A stretch of DNA of 64,000 bases from Brevibacterium ravenspurgense. GTDB lineage: Bacteria; Actinomycetota; Actinomycetes; Actinomycetales; Brevibacteriaceae. Every line of letters begins with the position of its first letter. The stretch's first letter is position 1. The translations under genes were made by a program, and so were the position numbers. Below are positions 8,444 through 16,998 of this stretch, in pieces. The notes beneath the pieces were generated by a model. That model did not search any database, had not been told where the DNA came from, and was given only the letters and a program-made list of their open reading frames with translations. The stretch is from positions 558,001-622,000 of the forward strand of contig NZ_LQQC01000010.1 in the NCBI RefSeq assembly GCF_001584615.1, given 5' to 3'.

Positions 8444-8914
8444 TTGTCTCTTGTACGGCTTATTGCCCGCCCCATGCTTGCCTCGTCGTTCATCGCCAAC
8501 GGCGTCAGCCGGGCACGCCGCCCCCAGTCCGCTTCTATCGCCCCTCTGACCCGCCTCCTGGATGAAAAGTTTGACGTCCAGGTCAGCCCCGACCTCGTTG
8601 CCCGCGGTGCCGGTGTTGCGCAGATCGCCGCCGGCAGCCTGCTTGCAATCGGCAAGATGCCGCGCCTGTCCGCCGGCCTGCTGGTGAGCACCTACCTCAT
8701 CGATGTTGTTGCAGAACAGCTGGACGGTGAGGCAGAGAAGAAGAACTCGCTGGTCACCAAGACTTCGCTGCTCGGCGGTGCTCTGCTGGCAGCTGTCGAC
8801 ACGGCCGGCCGTCCCAGCCTGGCATGGCGTGCCCGCCACGCTGCCGAGAGCGCGTGGGACAGCATCGAAAAGCAGTCCGCTAAGGCAATGGATGCCATTA
8901 CGCCGAACTCCTGA
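8444..8914 (+). CDS. DoxX-like membrane protein
   Basis: A 156-residue protein with the outline of the DoxX family: an N-terminal [19 protein letters not shown] segment and several hydrophobic stretches ([48 protein letters not shown]), suggesting about four membrane helices. DoxX proteins are linked to membrane redox and thiol-stress complexes in mycobacteria, but the role here is not shown by the sequence. The frame is open far upstream. I use TTG 8444 because AAAGGA lies eight bases before it and the family N-terminus starts there. Its stop overlaps the aroA start (TGATG), so it leads the DoxX-aroA-rsgA run. Divergent from sigH, it could share stress control, which is inference. Confidence 0.75.
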   Translation: MSLVRLIARPMLASSFIANGVSRARRPQSASIAPLTRLLDEKFDVQVSPDLVARGAGVAQIAAGSLLAIGKMPRLSAGLLVSTYLIDVVAEQLDGEAEKKNSLVTKTSLLGGALLAAVDTAGRPSLAWRARHAAESAWDSIEKQSAKAMDAITPNS

Positions 8915-10209
8915 TGACTGACATTCTCGCCACGTGGCCCGCACCAGCTGTTTCTCAGCCGGTGCGGGCTCGTGTTTCTGTTCCCGGTTCGAAATCGCTG
9001 ACCAACCGTCTGCTTGTGCTGGCGGCACTGGCCGAGGCGCCATCAACTCTTCGGGCACCGCTCATCTCTCGCGATACTCAGCTGATGCTCGATGCGGTGG
9101 CTGCTCTTGGCGGTGCTGTTGAGCACGACGGTGACGCTGTGCGCATCACTCCTATTGAAGGCGTTCCAGATGCCCCGGCCGAGGTCGAGTGCGGTCTGGC
9201 CGGCACTGTTATGCGCTTTGTGCCATTCGCAAGTGCCGCAGCCGGGGTTTCAGCACGCTTCGACGGCGATGCGCAGGCCCGCGTTCGCCCTATGGGCACT
9301 GTTCTGTCTGCACTCCGAGAGCTCGGGGTGGATGTCAGCGCTGAAAGCGAATCCCTGCCGTTCACCATGACGGTTGACGCAGTCCCCCGCGGTGGGTCCA
9401 TCGACATCGATGCCAGTCAGTCCAGCCAGTTCGTGTCCGGACTTCTGCTGGCGGCACCGCGCTTTGCCGAGGGCCTCACGGTGCGCCACACGGGCGCTTC
9501 CCTGCCCTCTGTCCCGCACATCGACATGACGGTCGAAACGCTGCGCGCTGCCGGTGTCACGGTCGATACCCCTGAACCGAATGTCTGGCGTGTGCACCCA
9601 GGCCCGATCGCACCGCTGGACATCACGGTTGAACCTGATCTGTCGAACGCTGCCACCTTCCTCGCGGCAGCGCTTGTCACCGGCGGCGAAGTCACCATCC
9701 CGAACTGGCCTGATCGCACAACGCAGGCAGGTGATGAATTCCGTTTCATCGCAGAAACCTTCGGCGGTGAAAGCGAACTCATCGACGGCGAACTCACGGT
9801 CCGCGGACCCAAGCAGCTGCAACCGGTGGACCTCGACCTGTCATCCGTCGGCGAACTCACCCCCGTGACCGCCGCAGTGGCAGCGGCAGCCGGCGGCACC
9901 TCGCGAATCACCGGGATCGGCCACCTGCGCGGGCACGAAACCGACAGGCTCAGCGCACTGGCAGCGGAATTGTCAGCCTTCGGCGTCACGGTCGATGAAG
10001 GCGAGGATTCCCTCACCATCACCGGCCCGCCCACTCCCGATGCCGGTTCCATCGCCGACCGCGGCTGGAACACCTACGCAGACCACCGCATGGTCATGGC
10101 TGGAGCCGTACTGGGCCTGGTCAGACCGGGGCTTGTCATCAACGACCCCGACACCGTCAGCAAAACACTGCCCGCATTCACCCGAATGTGGGACGAGGCT
10201 TTCGGCTGA
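8914..10209 (+). CDS. aroA: 3-phosphoshikimate 1-carboxyvinyltransferase (EPSP synthase)
   Basis: At 431 residues this is the sixth enzyme of the shikimate pathway, joining shikimate 3-phosphate and phosphoenolpyruvate to give EPSP in the cytoplasm. Visible landmarks are the substrate-binding GSKSLTNRLLVLAAL (Lys27), SRDTQLM, the SQSSQFVSGLLLAAPRF segment, EPDLSNAATFLAAALV and the C-terminal ADHRMVMAGAVLGL (His391-Arg392). The ATG overlaps the DoxX-like gene's stop (TGATG), and its own stop overlaps the rsgA start in the same way, so the three are translationally coupled. From memory, aroA next to rsgA and near sigH is also the mycobacterial arrangement. Confidence 0.96.
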   Translation: MTDILATWPAPAVSQPVRARVSVPGSKSLTNRLLVLAALAEAPSTLRAPLISRDTQLMLDAVAALGGAVEHDGDAVRITPIEGVPDAPAEVECGLAGTVMRFVPFASAAAGVSARFDGDAQARVRPMGTVLSALRELGVDVSAESESLPFTMTVDAVPRGGSIDIDASQSSQFVSGLLLAAPRFAEGLTVRHTGASLPSVPHIDMTVETLRAAGVTVDTPEPNVWRVHPGPIAPLDITVEPDLSNAATFLAAALVTGGEVTIPNWPDRTTQAGDEFRFIAETFGGESELIDGELTVRGPKQLQPVDLDLSSVGELTPVTAAVAAAAGGTSRITGIGHLRGHETDRLSALAAELSAFGVTVDEGEDSLTITGPPTPDAGSIADRGWNTYADHRMVMAGAVLGLVRPGLVINDPDTVSKTLPAFTRMWDEAFG

Positions 10210-11219
10210 TGGCAGGCCGCTACGCGAACTTCACAGAAGAGGACTACCGCCCCCGCCCCAACCGAAAAGGCAAGAGGCGGAGGACAAAAGAGCTGCCCAG
10301 CTATGACGACGCGATCGGCGGGATGATCACATCGGTCGACCGGGGCCGCTACCGCACCCGACTCGACACGGGTGTCAGCGTCACGGGCGTCCGCGCCTCA
10401 CACCTGAGACGCACTCCCCTGGTCCCCGGTGACCGAGTGCGACTGGTGGGCGATACCTCGGGAACCGAGGGAACCCTGGCCCGCATTGTCGTACTCGATG
10501 ACCGCAAGACGATCCTGCGGCGCAGCGCCGACGACAATGACGACTCAGAACGGGTGATCGTCGCCAACGCCGACCAGATGGTCATCGTCACCGCCGCGGC
10601 TGATCCCGCGCCTTCGGAAGGGCTGATCGACAGGGCGATTGCTGCTGCCTTCAACGCCGAGATCGAACCGATCCTCGCTGTGACCAAGCTTGACCTCGCA
10701 CCGATCGACGCTCTGCGCGAGCGCTTCGCAGACACGGGAGTGCCGATCGTCGCGTGCGGATTTGATGACTCCGGACAGCCCAGGACTGAGGAGCTCGCGG
10801 AACGTCTGCACGACAGGATCAGTGTGCTGCTCGGACATTCCGGGGTGGGCAAATCAACGCTCATGAACGCGCTCGTCCCCGAGGCCGACCGGGCCACCGG
10901 CCACGTCAACCAGGTCACCGGGCGCGGCCGGCACACCAGCTCATCCGCACTGGCGCTGCCGCTGCCTGATGGCGGATGGATCATCGACACCCCGGGTGTG
11001 CGCTCCTTCGGCCTCGCGCACGTTGACGTGGACACCGTCATCGCGGCGTTTGCCGACCTCGCACCCGCCACCGCACACTGCCCGCGCGGCTGCGAACACC
11101 AGGCAGACTCCCCCGGGTGTGCTCTCGACACGTGGGTCGCCGACGGCCGCGCAGGCCAGGGCGGGGCCGCTCGGCTGGACTCGCTGCGCCGCCTTCTGGA
11201 CAGCCTCAGCACTGACTGA
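10209..11219 (+). CDS. rsgA: Ribosome small-subunit-dependent GTPase RsgA
   Basis: A 336-residue circularly permuted GTPase that helps late 30S subunit maturation. The order is an N-terminal OB-fold region ([17 protein letters not shown]) and then the permuted GTPase motifs: G4 TKLD at 159-162, G1 GHSGVGKST with Lys215, and G3 DTPGVRSFG. The zinc-knuckle region follows ([14 protein letters not shown]), with the Cys/Cys/His/Cys ligands intact. A slightly longer reading is possible from 10188, but the ATG at 10209 overlaps the aroA stop (TGATG) and gives the expected N-terminus ([15 protein letters not shown]). The early basic stretch ([10 protein letters not shown]) would suit rRNA contact. 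Confidence 0.95.
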   Translation: MAGRYANFTEEDYRPRPNRKGKRRRTKELPSYDDAIGGMITSVDRGRYRTRLDTGVSVTGVRASHLRRTPLVPGDRVRLVGDTSGTEGTLARIVVLDDRKTILRRSADDNDDSERVIVANADQMVIVTAAADPAPSEGLIDRAIAAAFNAEIEPILAVTKLDLAPIDALRERFADTGVPIVACGFDDSGQPRTEELAERLHDRISVLLGHSGVGKSTLMNALVPEADRATGHVNQVTGRGRHTSSSALALPLPDGGWIIDTPGVRSFGLAHVDVDTVIAAFADLAPATAHCPRGCEHQADSPGCALDTWVADGRAGQGGAARLDSLRRLLDSLSTD

Positions 11220-11229
11220 GCTGTTCGAC

Positions 11230-11235
11230 TAGCCT
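11230..11235 (+). promoter_or_regulatory. Possible -10 element giving a leaderless hisN transcript
   Basis: TAGCCT fits the TANNNT -10 pattern and ends seven bases before the hisN ATG, which has no convincing Shine-Dalgarno. That spacing would place the transcription start on the start codon. There is no clear -35. Confidence 0.3.
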
Positions 11236-11242
11236 GGTGGGC

Positions 11243-12007
11243 ATGGACGACCTCGAACTTGCCCACTATTTGGCTGACAAAGCCGACGCTCTGTCGCTTC
11301 CTGCATTCCGCGCGCAGGACTTCAGCGTTTCGCAGAAGCCGGACATGACCCCCGTGACGGACGTTGACCGCGCAGTTGAACACGCCCTGCGCGAAATCAT
11401 CGTCGACAACCGTCCCGACGATTCGCTGTACGGGGAAGAATTCGGTGCTTCCGGTGAAAGCGCCCGCCGCTGGATCATCGACCCCATCGACGGGACGAAG
11501 AACTTTGTCCGCGGTGTTCCGGTCTACGCCACCCTCATCGGACTGTACGAGGGTGCCACTCCCCTTTTGGGCATGGTGAGCGCACCGGCACTCGGCCGCC
11601 GCTGGTGGGGCACCCCGGACGGCGGCGCCTTCTTGAGGTTTGACGGTGATGATCGACAGATCTCCGTTTCTGAAGTCAGCGAACTGGCCGATGCATCACT
11701 GGCTTTCTCATCTCTGTCCGGTTGGCGTGATCTTGGCCGCCGCGACGCTTTTATTTCATTGACAGACCAGGTGTGGCGCCTGCGCGGCTATGGTGACTTC
11801 TGGTCATACATGCTCGTAGCGGAAGGTGCTGTCGACATCGCGGCAGAACCTGAGCTCGAACTGTATGACATGGCCGCCCTTGTACCCATCGTGCAGGCAG
11901 CCGGCGGCGTCTTCACCGACGTTGACGGCCGCCCGGGACCGTTTGGACCCAATGCGGTCGCATCGAACGGACACCTGCACCAAGCCGCCCTGGAGAAACT
12001 CGCATGA
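11243..12007 (+). CDS. hisN: Histidinol-phosphatase, inositol-monophosphatase family
   Basis: A 254-residue member of the inositol monophosphatase superfamily, of the actinobacterial HisN type that dephosphorylates histidinol phosphate in histidine synthesis. The Mg2+ site is clear: LYGEEFG supplies the glutamate, [12 protein letters not shown] (Asp80, Asp83) the DPxDGT motif, and the C-terminal segment [17 protein letters not shown] the second acidic motif. I chose ATG 11243 over an in-frame GTG two codons upstream because of the family N-terminus. Substrate assignment rests on remembered synteny with the mycobacterial hisN and on overall likeness; a broad phosphatase or inositol phosphatase is the alternative. 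Its stop overlaps the next gene's ATG (ATGA). Confidence 0.85.
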   Translation: MDDLELAHYLADKADALSLPAFRAQDFSVSQKPDMTPVTDVDRAVEHALREIIVDNRPDDSLYGEEFGASGESARRWIIDPIDGTKNFVRGVPVYATLIGLYEGATPLLGMVSAPALGRRWWGTPDGGAFLRFDGDDRQISVSEVSELADASLAFSSLSGWRDLGRRDAFISLTDQVWRLRGYGDFWSYMLVAEGAVDIAAEPELELYDMAALVPIVQAAGGVFTDVDGRPGPFGPNAVASNGHLHQAALEKLA

Positions 12008-13233
12008 CACTAAAGCTCAGCCCTCTGCCAGAAGAGGTCAACCGGGCCGCCGGTCTGCTGGATGCAGACGGCAAGCCCACCGAAACGATCTTCGGGGTTA
12101 TGACGAAGTTCGCCGCTGAACAGGGAGCGGTCAACCTCGGCCAGGGTGCCCCCGGCATTCCTGCTCCCACACCGCTGCTCGACGCTGTCGATCGCGCTAT
12201 GAAGGACGGCGAGAACCAGTACCCGCCGGGACAGGGTCGTCCCGATCTCATCGAGGCCGTGTGCACTCAGCGGGAACGCGAATACGGGCACAAGGTTGAG
12301 CCCGAGCAGGTGCTCATCACAGTGGGCGCGACCCAGGGGCTGACGAGCGCCATCATGGCGCTGCTGCCGCGCGGCGGGAAGCTTGTGACCTTTGAGCCGT
12401 TCTTCGATTCCTACCCTGCGGCTGTCGCAATGGCCGGGGGCGAGTTCGCCACAGTACCGCTCCTGCCCGCTGAGGACAGCTGGCAGCCGGATTGGGCGGC
12501 CTTCGAACGTGAAGTCGAGGGCGCATCGATGATTCTGGTCAATTCACCCCACAACCCCACCGGGACCGTGTTCTCCGCTGAGGCACTCGATCGCATCTAT
12601 GACGCGGCGGAGCGCGTGGGCGCCTGGATCCTCACGGACGAGGTCTACGAACACCTGGTATTCGACGACAACGACTACCAGCCAATCGCGGCCCGGTACC
12701 CGGGTTCTGAGCGTATCGTCTCGGTTTCTTCCGCCGGCAAGGCGTTCAACATCACCGGGTGGAAAATCGGCTGGCTCATTGCTTCTCCCCGTGTGCGTGC
12801 GGCGTGCCAGGCAATCCAGCAGTACATGACGTTCTCCGTGGGCAATCCGCTCCAAGCGGCACTCGCACAGGCGATCGGCGAAGGATGGTCGTTCCCCAAG
12901 GAGAACCGCGATCTTCTGCAGCACAACCGCGAAATCATCGTGGGCGCGCTGGAAGACGTGCAGGGCATGCAGATCCATGTACCCCAGGCCGGGTACTTCC
13001 TGCTGGCCGATTTCTCGCAGCTGACAGACAAGGACGCGACGGCGGTCAATGACGTGCTCACCCGAAAAGTCGGCGTGACGGGAATTCCGGCTACAGCACT
13101 GTGCCGCGAGGGTTCAGAAACCGCGAAGCGCTTCCGCAGCTTCATTCGCTTCAGCTTCTGCAAATCGACTGAGGAAGTCGAAGACGCTGCCCAGCGCATT
13201 CGCAACAACCTCGACGTGTTCCAGAGCCTCTGA
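12004..13233 (+). CDS. PLP-dependent class I/II aminotransferase
   Basis: A 409-residue fold-type I aminotransferase. [19 protein letters not shown] holds the PLP lysine (Lys246), NSPHNPTG is the asparagine-containing substrate loop, [11 protein letters not shown] supplies the cofactor aspartate, and [12 protein letters not shown] carries the C-terminal arginine. The start of the fold ([20 protein letters not shown]) resembles the kynurenine/methionine aminotransferase and N-succinyl-DAP aminotransferase group. Substrate cannot be read from sequence; methionine, glutamine-phenylpyruvate or kynurenine activity are options. It differs from the dapC-like aminotransferase at 46.6-47.8 kb. It is coupled to hisN by an ATGA overlap, so amino-acid metabolism is a fair inference. 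The downstream cruciform repeat and a GC hairpin end the unit. Confidence 0.85.
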   Translation: MTLKLSPLPEEVNRAAGLLDADGKPTETIFGVMTKFAAEQGAVNLGQGAPGIPAPTPLLDAVDRAMKDGENQYPPGQGRPDLIEAVCTQREREYGHKVEPEQVLITVGATQGLTSAIMALLPRGGKLVTFEPFFDSYPAAVAMAGGEFATVPLLPAEDSWQPDWAAFEREVEGASMILVNSPHNPTGTVFSAEALDRIYDAAERVGAWILTDEVYEHLVFDDNDYQPIAARYPGSERIVSVSSAGKAFNITGWKIGWLIASPRVRAACQAIQQYMTFSVGNPLQAALAQAIGEGWSFPKENRDLLQHNREIIVGALEDVQGMQIHVPQAGYFLLADFSQLTDKDATAVNDVLTRKVGVTGIPATALCREGSETAKRFRSFIRFSFCKSTEEVEDAAQRIRNNLDVFQSL

Positions 13234-13275
13234 GGGTTAAGGCGGAGCCTGTGCCTGAGCTGCGTACGCCCCGCC

Positions 13276-13362
13276 TCACCCCAGATTCACGCGTAAATGC
13301 AGATTTGCGGTTTAATGCAGCACATTAACGCGCAAATCTGCATTAAAGCGTGAGAACGGCCC
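13276..13362. repeat. 87-bp cruciform repeat, copy A
   Basis: Copy A differs from copy B (13524-13610) at only seven of 87 positions. It can fold into a long hairpin: AATGCAGATTTGCG (13296-13309) pairs perfectly with 13331-13344, an outer TCACGC (13287-13292) pairs with GCGTGA (13348-13353), and an inner TTAATG pairs with CATTAA. An alternative pairing, TTTAATGCAG (13311-13320) with CTGCATTAAA (13338-13347), is also perfect. No terminal target duplication or coding content was seen. Confidence 0.88.
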
Positions 13363-13387
13363 GCAGCGGCGCTGAGCAACCACGACG

Positions 13388-13419
13388 AGGGCCCCGACAC
13401 TTCTGTGCCGGGGCCCTTT
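13388..13419 (+). terminator. Terminator downstream of the aminotransferase gene
   Basis: The 9-bp GC-rich stem AGGGCCCCG (13388-13396) pairs with CGGGGCCCT (13409-13417) and is followed by TTTCCGTT. It lies 155 bases past the aminotransferase stop, beyond repeat copy A. Confidence 0.65.
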
Positions 13420-13523
13420 CCGTTCACACCTGGCGAGGTGCCACTCTCCCCTGCCTTCCACCTCGGGCGTTTTCGGGTGGCGGGGACCAGTGCAAGCCAG
13501 CGTGAGTCTGCGTTGACTCCCCT

Positions 13524-13610
13524 TCACCCCAGACTCACGCGCAAAAGCAGATTTGCGCTTTAATGCAGCACATTAACGCGTGAATCTGCATTAAAGCGTG
13601 AGAACAGCCC
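13524..13610. repeat. 87-bp cruciform repeat, copy B
   Basis: The second copy, 248 bases from copy A in the same orientation. It keeps the TTTAATGCAG...CTGCATTAAA pairing and the outer TCACGC/GCGTGA arms, but the central stem carries mismatches. Just before it, GCGTGAGTCTG (13500-13510) is the exact reverse complement of CAGACTCACGC at 13530-13540, so the element may extend to the left. Confidence 0.88.
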
Positions 13611-13642
13611 AGCGCCGCAGACGGCGCGCAACGGCACAGCAT

Positions 13643-13680
13643 AAAAAATCCCGGGACATCTTTGCGATGTCCCGGGATTT
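13643..13680 (-). terminator. Terminator of the tRNA-fMet gene
   Basis: A perfect 15-bp stem (13646-13660 with 13666-13680), loop TTTGC. On the minus strand the end of the stem runs into T residues (A-run at 13643-13648 on +). It starts six bases past the tRNA 3' end. Confidence 0.85.
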
Positions 13681-13685
13681 CAACG

Positions 13686-13762
13686 TGGTGGCGGGGGAGG
13701 GATTCGAACCCTCGACCTCCGGGTTATGAGCCCGGCGAGCTACCGAACTGCTCCACCCCGCG
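13686..13762 (-). tRNA. Initiator tRNA-fMet (anticodon CAT)
   Basis: A 77-base tRNA on the minus strand with encoded CCA. The acceptor arms are CGCGGGG and CCCCGCC. Position 1 is C facing C72, so there is no Watson-Crick pair at 1:72, a hallmark of bacterial initiator tRNA. The anticodon arm reads CCGGG-CTCATAA-CCCGG, giving the three consecutive G:C pairs that mark fMet. The T arm is GAGGG-TTCGAAT-CCCTC. A promoter and a terminator flank it closely, so it is transcribed alone. Confidence 0.96.
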
Positions 13763-13773
13763 GTGCGTGTACC

Positions 13774-13802
13774 ACTATACGGAACCTTGCGGTGAACACC
13801 AA
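13774..13802 (-). promoter_or_regulatory. Promoter of tRNA-fMet
   Basis: On the minus strand TTGGTG (13802-13797) and TATAGT (13779-13774) are separated by 17 bases, and the -10 ends 11 bases before the mature 5' end. This is the best housekeeping promoter seen in the window. Confidence 0.75.
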
Positions 13803-13934
13803 ATTAAGTGGGTGTGATGTGTATCGCACCGCATTTCAGCAGGTGTCCCGGCAACGATTCCACCCAGCAACCACAGTGCTCAACAAACGGTCACCGCCCC
13901 CGCCAAGCCCGCTGGGCAAAACAGCTGGCCAAGC

Positions 13935-13972
13935 CCGCTTGACGCAGCGTCCGCCCCGGCTGCGTCAAGCGG
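13935..13972 (-). terminator. Hairpin after the UPF0182 gene
   Basis: A perfect 14-bp inverted repeat (13935-13948 with 13959-13972), loop of 10, begins 21 bases past the UPF0182 stop. It has no T tract, so it is a terminator-like or 3'-end stabilising hairpin. Confidence 0.5.
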
Positions 13973-13993
13973 CCGGGGCGAACGCTGCGGGCA

Positions 13994-16978
13994 TCAGTCC
14001 TGGTCGCCCTGGTCTCCACCGGTGTCGCCACCCTGGCCTGCACCGGTGTCAACGCCGTCGGCCTTCATGGCCTTCTCCAGTGCCTTGCGCAGACGATCCT
14101 GAGCCTTGCCGTACTCGTCCCAGTTGCCTTCCTTCATGGCCTTGTCAGAGTCCTTCATTGCCTGATCGGCTTCCTTCAAAGCCTCATCAAGTCCTGCTCC
14201 CCCGGCAGCCTTGCCCTTGTCGCCGTCCTTCGAGCCGTCAGCTGTGACCGAGCCCTTTTCGTCGTCAGAAGCCTGGCCGGACTGTCCGTGGTCACCCGCG
14301 GACACACCGGAGTCACCGCCGAACACCTGGTCAAGTGCTTCGTCAAGGGTCGGAGCGAAGCCGATCTGCTCACCGAATGCCACAAGCACTCGCTGCAGAA
14401 CCGGGTACGAAGTCTCACCCTGCGAACGGACGTACACCGGCTGAACGTACAGCAGTCCCCCGCCGATCGGCAGCGTAAGAAGGTTGCCGTTCTCCACCTT
14501 CGATTCACCCTGACGCAGCAGGTTGAGGTTCTGCTGAATGGCCGGCTCGGTGTTGAAGTTGTTCTGCGCCTGGCCGGGGCCGGGAACCGTCGTGTTGCGC
14601 GGCAGCTGGAGCAGGCGCAGGCGACCGTATTCGTCGGCAACCTTGCCCTTTTCATTGCCCGCGTCGCCGCTGGCTGCGAAATAGCCGGTGAGGTTGTTGC
14701 GCGTCTGTCCCTCAATGGGGCGCGGAATGAAGCTCGACGTCAGCGAGAACGTGGGCTGTTCCTGACCTGGCATCTGCAGCGTCATGTAGTAGGGAGGCTG
14801 CATGAGCTGCTTGTCACGTGCGACCGTCGGGTCAAGCGGCGTCGTCCAGAAGTCCTGTTTCGTGTAGAACGAGTTCGCATCCGGAACGTGGTACTGCGTC
14901 AGCAGCTGACGCTGCACCTTGAAGAGGTCCTCCGGGTAGCGCACGTGGCTCATGAGGTCGCCGCTGATTTCCGAGATCGGCTTGAGCGCGTTCGGGAAGA
15001 TCTTCGACCATGACTGCAGGACTGGGTCTTCTTCATCCCACGCGTACATGTCGATCGAACCGTCATAGGCATCGACGGCGACCTTCACCGAGTTGCGGAT
15101 GTAGTTGACCTTCTGCGGCGGAAGCGCAGCCACAGCACCCTGGCGCTGGGTGTTGGAGTCTTCCGTGACGGCCTGCAGAACCTGCGGCGTCGAATACGGG
15201 TAGTTCGAGCTTGTGGTGTAGGCGTCGACAATCCACTTGATGCGGCCGTCGACAACCGTGGGGTACGGATCGCCGTCCACTTCAAGGAACGGTGCGACCT
15301 TCTTGACTCTCTCCCGCGGCTTGCGGTTGAACAGAATCTGCGATTCCGGGTTGACCGCATCCGACAGGACGATCTGCTCGTCCTGGAACTTCACGGCGAA
15401 GGCCAAGCGATTGAACAGCTTGCCGACATTCGGTCCGCCATCGCCCTGGAATGTGGTGTAGACCTGAGCACCGCCGTCCTTGTCATCGTCCGTCGGGTAG
15501 TCGATCTCGCGCTTCTCGCCGTCCTCCGGGCCGCCGACAATCGAGTAGGTGGGCGACTGTTCGCCGAAGTAGACCCGCGGTTCGTATTCGCCGAGTTCAC
15601 CCGTCGGCGGGATGTTGTGTTCGAGGAACGCCGGGCGGCCATCCGCGCCCTGCTTATTGCCGTAGGCTGCGACAACGCCGAAACCGTGCGTGTAGACAAC
15701 CGACTGGTTAAGCCATGAAGCCGTCGCCTGCGATTCCGGGTTCAGTTCACGAACCGAGATCACGGTGTCCTGCTGTTTTCCGTCGATCTCGTAGCGGTCA
15801 ACGTCGAGCTGTTCGGGGAACGAATAGAAGGAACGCTGCTGCTGCAGCTGACGGAACGTGTCCGACACCAGATTCGGATCCAGCAGGCGAATAGAAGCCG
15901 CAGTGTCAGCGTCAGCCCTCAGGGCACCTCGTTCGCCTTCAGTGGAAGGCTTGTACTGCTGCACTTCGACATCGTCAATGCCGTAGGCATCGCGAGTCGC
16001 GTCGATATTCCGCTGCAGGTAGTCCTTTTCCAGGCTCTGTTCACTCGGCTGGACCATGAACTGCTGCACGGCTGCCGGCAGACCGATGATGGAAACCGCA
16101 CCGAGAACCAGCAGCATGACAACCGAGACCACCGAGAGCTTCCACATGTCGCGGAACGCATTTGCGGCCAGCAGAACTGCCACGACCACGGCGGCAATCG
16201 CGATGATGAGCAGAGCCGGGATCGTGATGTTCACGGCCGTGTAGCTGGCGCCGGCCATAAGACCGGATTCGTCCATCAGCCTCGTGTAGCGCTGCAGGAA
16301 AATACGTCCTGCCTGCAGCAGAACCAGAATCGCCGCGGTCACGGCCAGCTGCACCCGAGCGGCTTTTGTCAGCTGAAGGCCCTTTTCTTCACCCGGACGA
16401 ATACCGCCGAACAGGTAGTGGGCCACGGCTGCTGCCACGAGGGACAACAGTGCTGCCATTGCGAGGAAGTCACCGATGACCCTGAGCATCGGCAGAGAGA
16501 AGACGTAGAAAGAAATGTCGAGCCCGAATTCCGGGTCGGCTTTGCCGAACGAGGTGGGGTTGAGGAACAGAAGCACCTCTTTCCACGCGCCACTGAGCGA
16601 CACACCGCCGATGCCGCCGATCACCAGCGGCATGACAATCGTCATGAGTCGACGCAGCGGTTCAATCGCCTCGCGGTAGCGGTCGAGGTTTTCCTGCTGC
16701 GGGGTCTGCGGCACATAGACCGGTCGTTTCCGGTAGGCCAGTGACAGCGGCAGGAAGACCGCGAACCCCATAACAATCAGGCCGGCGGCGAACAGGGCAA
16801 TCCGAGTGATCCACTCCGTGGTGAACACCGCGAGGTAGTCAACCTGGGAGAACCACAGGACGTCCGTGTAGATCTGCGCAAACACCACGTAGAGCGCCAG
16901 CAGTGCGATGACCGCGGCAATCGTCAGCACGAGAGGCGATGGGCCCTTGCGCTTCGCTGTTTCCTGACTGTTGGACAC
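13994..16978 (-). CDS. UPF0182 family large membrane protein
   Basis: A 994-residue member of UPF0182 (COG1615), close to the roughly 990-residue length of the mycobacterial member as I recall it. The first 330 residues hold about seven hydrophobic segments (for example SPLVLTIAAVIALLALYVVF and ITRIALFAAGLIVMGFAVFL). A long, probably extracytoplasmic region follows (AYGIDDVEVQQY, TYSIVGGPEDGEKREIDYP and so on). The end is a charged Lys/Asp/Ala helix and a Gly/Asp-rich tail (about residues 900-994). GTG 16978 is chosen because AAAGGA precedes it by six bases; a start 13 codons earlier would overlap the upstream protease gene. Function is unknown in the literature I can recall. It is co-directional with the Lon-like PDZ protease, 20 bases apart. 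Confidence 0.9.
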   Translation of the reverse strand: MSNSQETAKRKGPSPLVLTIAAVIALLALYVVFAQIYTDVLWFSQVDYLAVFTTEWITRIALFAAGLIVMGFAVFLPLSLAYRKRPVYVPQTPQQENLDRYREAIEPLRRLMTIVMPLVIGGIGGVSLSGAWKEVLLFLNPTSFGKADPEFGLDISFYVFSLPMLRVIGDFLAMAALLSLVAAAVAHYLFGGIRPGEEKGLQLTKAARVQLAVTAAILVLLQAGRIFLQRYTRLMDESGLMAGASYTAVNITIPALLIIAIAAVVVAVLLAANAFRDMWKLSVVSVVMLLVLGAVSIIGLPAAVQQFMVQPSEQSLEKDYLQRNIDATRDAYGIDDVEVQQYKPSTEGERGALRADADTAASIRLLDPNLVSDTFRQLQQQRSFYSFPEQLDVDRYEIDGKQQDTVISVRELNPESQATASWLNQSVVYTHGFGVVAAYGNKQGADGRPAFLEHNIPPTGELGEYEPRVYFGEQSPTYSIVGGPEDGEKREIDYPTDDDKDGGAQVYTTFQGDGGPNVGKLFNRLAFAVKFQDEQIVLSDAVNPESQILFNRKPRERVKKVAPFLEVDGDPYPTVVDGRIKWIVDAYTTSSNYPYSTPQVLQAVTEDSNTQRQGAVAALPPQKVNYIRNSVKVAVDAYDGSIDMYAWDEEDPVLQSWSKIFPNALKPISEISGDLMSHVRYPEDLFKVQRQLLTQYHVPDANSFYTKQDFWTTPLDPTVARDKQLMQPPYYMTLQMPGQEQPTFSLTSSFIPRPIEGQTRNNLTGYFAASGDAGNEKGKVADEYGRLRLLQLPRNTTVPGPGQAQNNFNTEPAIQQNLNLLRQGESKVENGNLLTLPIGGGLLYVQPVYVRSQGETSYPVLQRVLVAFGEQIGFAPTLDEALDQVFGGDSGVSAGDHGQSGQASDDEKGSVTADGSKDGDKGKAAGGAGLDEALKEADQAMKDSDKAMKEGNWDEYGKAQDRLRKALEKAMKADGVDTGAGQGGDTGGDQGDQD

Positions 16979-16998
16979 GGGGTTCCTTTCGAAGGCTC

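Larger units (their letters stand above)
13234..13685. other. Non-coding spacer with twin repeats and terminators
   Basis: About 450 bases without a convincing gene between the aminotransferase and tRNA-fMet. It holds two 87-bp near-identical copies of a palindromic element, a + strand terminator between them and the tRNA terminator at its right end. The repeats are visibly richer in A/T than the surrounding genes. No open frame here has a ribosome site or codon use like the neighbours. Confidence 0.8.

Noticed and set aside
8502-8691. Still longer N-terminus of SigH (open to 8691)
   Set aside because: It would include the SigH promoter and run through the opposite DoxX gene; no ribosome site supports it.
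13276-13610. Repeats considered as a CRISPR array
   Set aside because: Only two copies of 87 bp, with a 161-base gap and strong internal symmetry; no cas genes in the window.
13726-14247. A 173-codon + strand frame across tRNA-fMet
   Set aside because: It overlaps a confident tRNA and the end of the UPF0182 gene and has low-complexity composition.
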